Assembly (NCBI GenBank): GCA_019308655.1
Contig: JAFDHS010000049.1
Coordinates: 1 to 8,272, forward strand
Length of the DNA: 8,272 nucleotides
Source: Deltaproteobacteria bacterium
Lineage (GTDB): Bacteria > Desulfobacterota > Desulfobacteria > Desulfobacterales > JAFDHS01
Direction: 5' to 3'
Part shown: one piece after another, positions 3,414-8,272 of the stretch
Numbering within the stretch: position 1 is the first letter of the stretch
Layout of the letters: each line of letters begins with the position of its first letter
Notes under the pieces: generated by a model
Database searches by the model: none
Told to the model about the DNA's origin: nothing
What the model saw: only the letters and a program-made list of their open reading frames with translations
Position numbers and translations under genes: made by a program

Positions 3414-6201
3414 CAGGTTCATGAGGCAATCTTTGGCAGGGGCGCAGATCTTTGTTTTGATTGGGATAATGGCTATAATAGGTATGGTAAATTATCCTGC
3501 GTGGGCGGAAGCTGCGACTGGCTCAATCTCTGGAACTGTTACCAGTCATGCAGATAACAGCGCACTGGGAGGGCTAAGCGTTAGGCTCTACCAGGGTGTG
3601 GACCCGAACATAGCCGATCAGCACGCCTGGGATCGGGTCGGTGAAATCTTAACCGACGGCAACGGCTATTACCAGTTTGTTAATCGTGATCAGCGTCGCT
3701 ACCGTGTCAACATCCCCAGCCAGGAAGAGGAAGTGTCCGGGACTCGTTACGCGGAAACCGATATTTATAACGTCCAGGTTTTTGATGAAAAAAATACTCC
3801 CGATATAAACTTTTCCGTTCGACAGGCGGGGTTCCTTTATGGCTATGTTGTTACCGCGCTTGGCGGGACGCCTATACCCAACGCGCAGGTTGTAAGTAAA
3901 ATCCCCTGGGTTCATAACGGCCACTACTGGCATAGCGCCTGGACTGACACCGACGGCCGGTACGAACTTTTGGTAATCCCTTCGCCCGGGGAGTTTTATC
4001 CGGTAACCGTGGTGAAAGATTCCGGCCAAAGCGGGACTTTTTACGAAGCCAAGTGGGACGGGAATATGTACCAGGCTACGCTTACGCCTACCGGAACGCA
4101 GGTGCCGGATTACCAACTTGAAGAAGCGGGTGCGGTAACCGGCCGGGTTGTTAACGAGAACGATGTAGGCGTTGAGGGCGTGCGTGTCGCCGCGGAATGG
4201 ACCAAGTACGGCAAGGCCGTTGACCCGCATTGCGATACGGATGGGAACGGGTATTTTACCTTAAACAACCTGCCGCCCGGGGACAATTATATTTATCTGG
4301 ATAACGGTTGGAATGAAATCGAGCAGGGCGGCGTTAAGTACCAGGTGGGCGAAATCCACCGGGGCCCGATTACGCTTAGTTTCGGAGATACGGTTGATGT
4401 AGGGACTTTTACGATTTATGAGGCGGGCATGGTTATCGGCCTTGTTATTGATGAAGGCGGTGTTCCTATCGTGGGAGTTGACGTGAACCTGCAGGGAAGG
4501 GATATTGACGGTAATTACGCTGACCGGCAGGATGTTGTTACGGATGCCTTCGGCCAGTTTACCTTCGATTACGTAGCGCCCGGCCTGTATAATTTGACGT
4601 GCAGGAAAGAAGGGTTTTTACATAAAGTCGTAACCGGTGTCCGCGTGGATAAAGGCGCGCCGGTTGACGTTGACGACGTCGTGTTAGAAGGCGCCAACGC
4701 CGCAATTGTATCCGGCGGGATTGCTAACTACGCTGTCGTTGCCGCTCATGATTCCGGCGGCGTGCAGTATCCTTACTATGAAGGCGGAGATTATAGTGAT
4801 TTTGGCCTGCCGGAGTTCGGGATTATCGCCCTTTCCATGGACCGTGATTATAGCGAAGAGGATTTTCTTAATATTGAAAGTTTATTTGTGGGCATGGTAG
4901 ACCAGAGCAATATTGAAGACGGCTACGCGGACTACTTTGAGCCGGACAGCGGCGAGACTCCCGGTAATTACGGGATGATGCTTCCGGCGGGAGACATTGC
5001 CGTGGGGATGTATACAACCGACTGGGGCCTGCTCCCGGGCGATGCCGGCTATGCGATTCTGCATGATTGGCATCGGTTTAACCTTACCCAGGGCGATGTT
5101 CGCCCCAACGTAAATTTCACTGCGGATACCGCCGCAACGGGAATTTTACAGGGCGACATTACCGTGCCTGCCGGTTATGACTTTTTTCCGGAAGACTGGT
5201 GCGTGATTTACGCTAAAAACGAGACCGGCCAGACCGTTGTGCCTATCGCCGACGCCGTAGCTTTCCCCGGCTGGACCACTACCTATGAGTATAGAGGCCT
5301 TCCGGCCGGCACCTACACTTTAAGAGCTTACGCGCGTAATTTAGCCAGCGTTGTTATTTCCTCCGTAAGCGTTACGGCCGGCCAGACCACCACGCAAAAT
5401 ATCACCTTTACCCCTGGCGGCACTTTGACGGGAGATGTAAGCAGCGCCGGCAGCCCGATTGCCGATGCGGTAGTTACGCTGATTGAGAGCGGCCATAGCG
5501 CAGTAACGGATGCGTCAGGTAACTACACTATCCAGGGAATAACCCCGGGTGGTTATACGGTAGAAGTTACTGCTTCTGGTTACGCCGACGCGCAGGCTTT
5601 GGTGACGATTGCCGAGGGAGTTTCTTTAACGCAGAACTTTGTTCTTTCCTCGGTATTTGGTTCTATTGCCGGGACCGTCAAAGATAATAATGATATCAAT
5701 ATTAACGGCGCGACCGTCTTAGCTTACAATGAAACGGACCAGAGTTATGAAACGGAGGATACGGTTGCCGGCGCTTTTTCTATCGCGCCGTTAACGCCCG
5801 GCGATTATATTATGGCGGTGGACACCGACGATTATGGTGTGGTTGTTTACCCTGCGGATAACAGCCGTATTACTCTGGGAGAGAACGAAGCCTTAACCGG
5901 GGTTGTGATTGTGGCTGGCGTGCCGCAGCCGCCGTTGTTTACCGTAACTTCTACCGCCAGCAGTACGCTTCCGCGACTTCTTTCTATGGAGTTTTATTCT
6001 GACAAAGACTTGGACGCGGCGCCCGAAGTGACGGTCCTTACCGGTAGCGGTTTATTAGGGCAACTGACTTCGCTGCGCTTAACCGGTTTGAAATTGATTA
6101 TACCGCGGATATTTCAGACACTATTGTTGAGATTCAAATCGCCGAAACTACTCCCCTTATTCTCGGCAATTCGGCGAGCCGCGTCTTTACCTTTGAGGTA
6201 G
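3394..6201 (+). CDS. Large secreted protein with carboxypeptidase-regulatory-like repeats, N-terminal part (frameshifted)
   Basis: ATG 3394 has AAAGGAGG eight bases upstream. Residues 1-40 form a signal peptide: basic start, hydrophobic core IFVLIGIMAIIGMV (19-32), likely cleavage after AWA (36-38). The mature protein is a string of transthyretin-like CarboxypepD_reg modules, each opening with a G-x-(I/L/V)-x-G-x-V-type strand and ending in a P-G-x-Y turn, at about 43-140, 146-240, 246-340, 345-432, 582-672, 676-750 and 756-842. A less recognisable acidic, aromatic-rich block lies at 439-575. Such modules are structural and surface-exposed and often bind carbohydrate or spread ligand sites; no catalytic domain is visible. 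Up to about residue 890 the sequence is protein-like, then the Arg/Leu-rich tail (891-935) is out-of-frame translation, because the true continuation lies in another frame. The real product should be about 1340 residues. Codons are visibly richer in GCC, GGC and GCG than in neighbouring genes. Confidence 0.85.
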   Translation: MTTININRFMRQSLAGAQIFVLIGIMAIIGMVNYPAWAEAATGSISGTVTSHADNSALGGLSVRLYQGVDPNIADQHAWDRVGEILTDGNGYYQFVNRDQRRYRVNIPSQEEEVSGTRYAETDIYNVQVFDEKNTPDINFSVRQAGFLYGYVVTALGGTPIPNAQVVSKIPWVHNGHYWHSAWTDTDGRYELLVIPSPGEFYPVTVVKDSGQSGTFYEAKWDGNMYQATLTPTGTQVPDYQLEEAGAVTGRVVNENDVGVEGVRVAAEWTKYGKAVDPHCDTDGNGYFTLNNLPPGDNYIYLDNGWNEIEQGGVKYQVGEIHRGPITLSFGDTVDVGTFTIYEAGMVIGLVIDEGGVPIVGVDVNLQGRDIDGNYADRQDVVTDAFGQFTFDYVAPGLYNLTCRKEGFLHKVVTGVRVDKGAPVDVDDVVLEGANAAIVSGGIANYAVVAAHDSGGVQYPYYEGGDYSDFGLPEFGIIALSMDRDYSEEDFLNIESLFVGMVDQSNIEDGYADYFEPDSGETPGNYGMMLPAGDIAVGMYTTDWGLLPGDAGYAILHDWHRFNLTQGDVRPNVNFTADTAATGILQGDITVPAGYDFFPEDWCVIYAKNETGQTVVPIADAVAFPGWTTTYEYRGLPAGTYTLRAYARNLASVVISSVSVTAGQTTTQNITFTPGGTLTGDVSSAGSPIADAVVTLIESGHSAVTDASGNYTIQGITPGGYTVEVTASGYADAQALVTIAEGVSLTQNFVLSSVFGSIAGTVKDNNDININGATVLAYNETDQSYETEDTVAGAFSIAPLTPGDYIMAVDTDDYGVVVYPADNSRITLGENEALTGVVIVAGVPQPPLFTVTSTASSTLPRLLSMEFYSDKDLDAAPEVTVLTGSGLLGQLTSLRLTGLKLIIPRIFQTLLLRFKSPKLLPLFSAIRRAASLPLR
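6048..6068 (+). other. Frameshift joining the two parts of the secreted-protein gene
   Basis: The first frame is convincing to LTGSGLLGQL (codons to 6066). The other frame is convincing from TDFAALNRFEIDYTADI (codon at 6063 onward) and is blocked upstream by TAG at 6045-6047. The change must lie between 6048 and about 6068 and corresponds to one missing base or two extra bases. No X-XXY-YYZ slippery heptamer or downstream stem is visible, so a mutation or sequencing/assembly error is more likely than programmed frameshifting. Confidence 0.8.
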
Positions 6202-6245
6202 GTTCTAACTTACAGCAGACCAGCAGTACCAACGTTACCAACGCT

Positions 6246-7415
6246 ATGGGCGGGACCGCTTCCATGATGGGCGTGCAGGATAACACCCAGGTTTATGTCC
6301 CGCCGTTTGCTATTGCCGGCGCCAGTGACACCCAGGCGCTTACCTTGACCATAGAACGGTACGGTGACCCCGGGGATAATGTTCCCGGCAGCGTCAGCGC
6401 GGTCTATGATTTTCACTTTGACCAGGACGGCGTCACCATTGATGAGAACCACACCTTTACCGTAACCATGAGTTTTCAACTGCCCCAGGGCATGTCCCAG
6501 CAGGACTTTGAGGATACCCTTGAGATTGCTTATTTTGACGCCGGTAAGCAGGCGTGGCTGACCGACGGGATTGCCAACGTGCGGATTAACTGGGCGAACT
6601 CCACGGTTATGTTTGAGGTGAGTCACCTGACCCGATTTGTAGCTTTTGCACATATCAAATTCAGCAACATCACCATAAATGTAGAAAAGGCAAAGATCTC
6701 CTGGGATCATGGCGACATCCACCTAAATGGCAAGTTGTACCTGCCGGAAGGTTTCTGGATGGATAACCTGGATCGTGCTGGAAGTGCAGTGATTACACTT
6801 GCTGGAGTTGAAGTTGCGGACCAGAGTGTAGAATTTGAGATCAAGGGGAAGAAAGGTGATAAGTGGGAGTACAAAGACAAGAAGAATGTCAACGGTACTA
6901 TCAAGGAGTTCAAGGCAGACTGGAGGGAAGGGAAGTTCGACTACCATGGTGATGATGGATTCCACATTCGTACCCACTCCATCGGTGGAGAAGAGACCAC
7001 TCTCTGCATCCATACCAGGCATGTTTCAGGGGCTTTTACGGTTGCCATCAATGGAACCACCATAGCTTACGACGAGGAGAGAAACATAACAACGGACATA
7101 GAGTATGAGCCTCAAAAGAAGGACAACAGCCGCGTCCACTTCACTCTACCGTTCCAGCTCACCCCTGAGATGCCCATAGAGGTCAGCGGGGCGATAGAGC
7201 TCACCATCAATGTGGCAGATTACTACAAGGGAGGTTATGCCAAGTTTAAGCTGAAAAGCATCTTTGATTCAGGGTTGTTTCCTCAAGGTGCAGGATCATT
7301 GCCAGATACGCTGGCATATGTCATCTCGCTCGGGGATGGTGTAGATATGATATCCGGCAGCGATCTGATAAGCAGCTGGAGAAAAAAGGACCATAAACAC
7401 TGGGAGTACAAGTAG
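6246..7415 (+). CDS. C-terminal part of the large secreted protein (beta-sandwich modules)
   Basis: ATG 6246 is only the first in-frame ATG. Coding continues upstream in this frame to about 6063 (TDFAALNRFEIDYT and on), no other start exists and no Shine-Dalgarno precedes 6246, so this is the C-terminal part of the gene starting at 3394. Residues 63-135, with LEIAYFDAGKQAWLTDG and the ending FEVSHLTRFVAFA, are typical of the closing beta domain of large bacterial surface proteins. From residue about 137 (base 6654) style and codon use change: KISWDHGDIHLNGKLYLPEG, then a Lys-rich module with KGDKWEYKDKKN and a GGEETTLCIHT segment. A second, shorter copy (about 294-389) ends in KKDHKHWEYK at the stop. 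There is no LPXTG, PEP-CTERM or C-terminal membrane helix, so the protein is probably released or held by other contacts. The exact function is unknown. Confidence 0.8.
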   Translation: MGGTASMMGVQDNTQVYVPPFAIAGASDTQALTLTIERYGDPGDNVPGSVSAVYDFHFDQDGVTIDENHTFTVTMSFQLPQGMSQQDFEDTLEIAYFDAGKQAWLTDGIANVRINWANSTVMFEVSHLTRFVAFAHIKFSNITINVEKAKISWDHGDIHLNGKLYLPEGFWMDNLDRAGSAVITLAGVEVADQSVEFEIKGKKGDKWEYKDKKNVNGTIKEFKADWREGKFDYHGDDGFHIRTHSIGGEETTLCIHTRHVSGAFTVAINGTTIAYDEERNITTDIEYEPQKKDNSRVHFTLPFQLTPEMPIEVSGAIELTINVADYYKGGYAKFKLKSIFDSGLFPQGAGSLPDTLAYVISLGDGVDMISGSDLISSWRKKDHKHWEYK

Positions 7416-7489
7416 TAAGTTCTGTGATCCGGGACGTTTTTCACATCTACACATTTGAACAAAGAGAATTCCTGAAAGCCAGTAATAGC

Positions 7490-7530
7490 AAGGCAGTTAA
7501 GATTATGTTTTCTTAACTGCCTTTTGTCTT
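7490..7530 (+). terminator. Rho-independent terminator of the secreted-protein gene
   Basis: AAGGCAGTTAAGA (7490-7502) and TCTTAACTGCCTT (7511-7523) form a perfect 13-bp stem with an 8-nt loop, followed by TTGTCTTTG. It lies 75 bases after the stop at 7413-7415. The stem is strong and the T tract imperfect. Confidence 0.85.
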
Positions 7531-7558
7531 TGTTCTAATAGCCTTCTTCCCTTTAAAA

Positions 7559-7575
7559 GGTGGGGGGTGGGGGGG
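7559..7575 (+). other. G-run with G-quadruplex potential
   Basis: GGTGGGGGGTGGGGGGG is a 17-base tract of G broken by only two T's, enough G's to form four stacked runs. It sits 35 bases after the terminator stem in DNA with no gene. It could also be a hot spot for sequencing error. Confidence 0.6.
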
Positions 7576-7620
7576 TAAAGGCTGTAGGTTTTCGGGTAAT
7601 GGATCCACATTATGTAAAAG

Positions 7621-7669
7621 CATGCAAAAGCCGTGATCATCCCGAAACATCCGGAGCATGGTTTTTTTT
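7621..7669 (+). terminator. Possible weak terminator (short stem plus eight T's)
   Basis: Eight T's (7662-7669) follow GCATG (7656-7660), which can pair with CATGC (7621-7625). The stem is only five pairs across a 30-nt loop, so structural support is weak and the T run is the main signal. The 7524-7750 stretch contains no gene I can support. Confidence 0.2.
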
Positions 7670-7750
7670 GCTTATAGAGATTACATAACATGGATTATCA
7701 GATGGCCCCGACCATAGATACGGGATCTTGTGAGATTCTTTAAAATAATA

Positions 7751-7795
7751 GGGGACGCTCGTGCAGAGCGTGCATAACTTTTCTTGAAGTAGGAA
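7751..7795 (+). repeat. GGGGACG leader repeat, copy 4, upstream of HNH relic B
   Basis: GGGGACGCTCGTGCAGAGCG continues to TTTCTTGAAGTAGGAA directly before ATG 7796. It is nearly identical to copy 2 at 1017-1060, about 6.7 kb away in the same orientation, with changes only near the start codon. Confidence 0.75.
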
Positions 7796-7867
7796 ATGAA
7801 AGGATTTGTCAACGCCACGGATAATGATTGGTTTGCATTCCTCTTCACAGCAGCCAGAAATTGGTGA
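7796..7867 (+). pseudogene. HNH endonuclease-type gene, 5' relic B
   Basis: ATG 7796 gives MKGFVNATDNDWFAFL, the same start as relic C and identical at the DNA level over 7794-7842. One extra base after that, in CCTCTTCACAGCAGCC compared with CCTATCCCAGCAGCC in relic C, shifts the frame and brings a stop at 7865-7867. Weak similarity continues to about 7868 and then ends. The catalytic domain is missing. Confidence 0.65.
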
Positions 7868-7883
7868 GATAGATTTCTAGGAA

Positions 7884-7967
7884 TGGGGGACGTCCATTTG
7901 TAAATAAATAAGATTTCATGCAGGATGGGGGACGTCCATTTGTAAGTAAATAAAATTTCAGAAACCG
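7884..7967 (+). repeat. Two tandem GGGGACG repeats, period 42 bp (copies 5 and 6)
   Basis: Units start at 7884 and 7926, each TGGGGGACGTCCATTTGTAA, then an A/T-rich tail. The first 35 bases match except at two positions. The box contains the palindrome GGACGTCC, absent from the other copies. Neither unit carries an HNH fragment. Confidence 0.8.
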
Positions 7968-7984
7968 TCGAGGTTTTAAATGAA

Positions 7985-8050
7985 GGGGGACGACCTTTAA
8001 TACTTAAATAACTCGATGAAAAGAACAATAGGTTACCATTTCTTGAGGGA
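7985..8050 (+). repeat. GGGGACG leader repeat, copy 7, cut off before the HNH start
   Basis: GGGGGACGACC, then TTAAATAACTCGATGAAAAG and TTTCTTGAGGGA align throughout with copy 3 (2792-2861). Homology stops where copy 3 has AATGAAAGGA, the HNH start codon region; here the sequence is AAATCAAAAA. It is a leader without its gene. Confidence 0.7.
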
Positions 8051-8052
8051 AA

Positions 8053-8111
8053 ATCAAAAACCTCATCCCTCCCCTCTTTATCAGGCAAGAAAAAGAAGTT
8101 GAGGTTTTGAT
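8053..8111. repeat. Inverted repeat with 34-nt spacer
   Basis: ATCAAAAACCTCA (8053-8065) and TGAGGTTTTGAT (8100-8111) are complementary apart from one extra A in the left arm. The pyrimidine-rich and A/G-rich spacer does not pair well. It directly abuts copy 7 and could be the end of another small element. Confidence 0.55.
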
Positions 8112-8189
8112 TAGCATACGTATACTTAAATTTGTCCAGATTTCAGATTTTGGCACGTTAAATCGTATTTTGCTATCATCGTAATTCTG

Positions 8190-8218
8190 TTGACTTAGCA
8201 TTTTGTGGACGATATATT
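8190..8218 (+). promoter_or_regulatory. Sigma-70-type promoter directed out of the right edge
   Basis: TTGACT (8190-8195), a 17-base spacer, and TATATT (8213-8218) are close to consensus, with the same -10 and spacing as the arsR promoter. CAGAT-act-ATCTG (8222-8234) sits at the expected transcription start and may be an operator or 5' hairpin. No start codon follows within the window, so the gene would lie to the right. Confidence 0.55.
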
Positions 8219-8272
8219 CTACAGATACTATCTGAATATTTTTTAGGCAAACAACGCTATTCTCGGACAAGC

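Noticed and set aside
3649..4230. 193-residue minus-strand ORF
   Set aside because: It is antisense to the CarboxypepD_reg repeats. Long antisense frames are expected in this GC-richer repetitive gene, and there is no ribosome-binding site or domain.
6048..6068. Programmed ribosomal frameshifting
   Set aside because: No slippery heptamer, no internal SD at the right distance and no downstream stem are visible.
6210..6722. 170-residue minus-strand ORF
   Set aside because: It is a shadow of the C-terminal part of the secreted protein. The Gly/Val-rich translation has no domain signal.
738..8050. CRISPR array
   Set aside because: The GGGGACG copies are unevenly spaced with no uniform repeat-spacer pattern, and there are no cas genes. 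Only one pair (7884/7926) is tandem.
7681..8270. Two overlapping minus-strand ORFs (135 and 88 residues)
   Set aside because: They cross the GGGGACG repeats and HNH relic B, and the first contains an internal repeat caused by the 42-bp tandem units. No family is recognisable.

Overview
The window reads like accessory chromosomal DNA from an anaerobic Gram-negative bacterium, most likely a Desulfobacterota (deltaproteobacterium) or a similar environmental lineage. This is an inference. It rests on an ADP-forming acyl-CoA synthetase, an arsenic-methylation pair, a very large secreted protein built of carboxypeptidase-regulatory-like beta domains, and many degraded dispersed repeats starting with a GGGGACG box. 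There is no rRNA or tRNA to anchor the taxonomy.

Layout. (1) 1-689: the 3' end of an ADP-forming acyl-CoA synthetase alpha-type gene whose start lies left of the window. (2) 690-1340: no intact gene. It holds a GGGGACG repeat, a possible minus-strand gene relic, and the first of three broken 5' ends of an HNH-endonuclease-type gene, itself interrupted by a palindromic insert of about 106 bp. (3) 1342-2658: an arsenic locus with a strong promoter, an overlapping operator, arsR (start codon almost at the predicted +1), a second operator-like site, a MITE-like element, and an arsM-type arsenite methyltransferase that begins just after the MITE and appears to have lost its original N terminus. 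(4) 2659-3393: palindromes, a second HNH relic with its repeat leader, and a leader region with three hairpins and two small ORFs with good Shine-Dalgarno sites. (5) 3394-7415: one secreted surface-type protein of about 1340 residues, split by a frameshift near 6048-6068. Composition changes again near 6650, which suggests a chimera. It ends at a clear hairpin terminator (7490-7523). (6) 7524-8272: no intact gene. It holds a G-run, a third HNH relic, tandem GGGGACG repeats, a fourth leader cut off just before the start codon, and a strong promoter firing out of the right edge.

How it works together. The arsR/arsM pair should form a small arsenic-responsive methylation module: ArsR senses As(III) and represses, ArsM methylates As(III) with S-adenosylmethionine. 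The MITE now separates arsM from the operator-like site that probably controlled it, so present expression of arsM is uncertain. The large secreted protein is a stand-alone unit whose role I cannot name beyond cell-surface or extracellular. The repeats appear to have shaped the region: seven GGGGACG copies in one orientation, four of them in the leader form found upstream of the HNH-type gene, a MITE, and a separate palindrome family. I see no complete new defence or biosynthetic system. The most unusual thing is the recurring 'leader plus first 20-30 codons' stub of the HNH gene.
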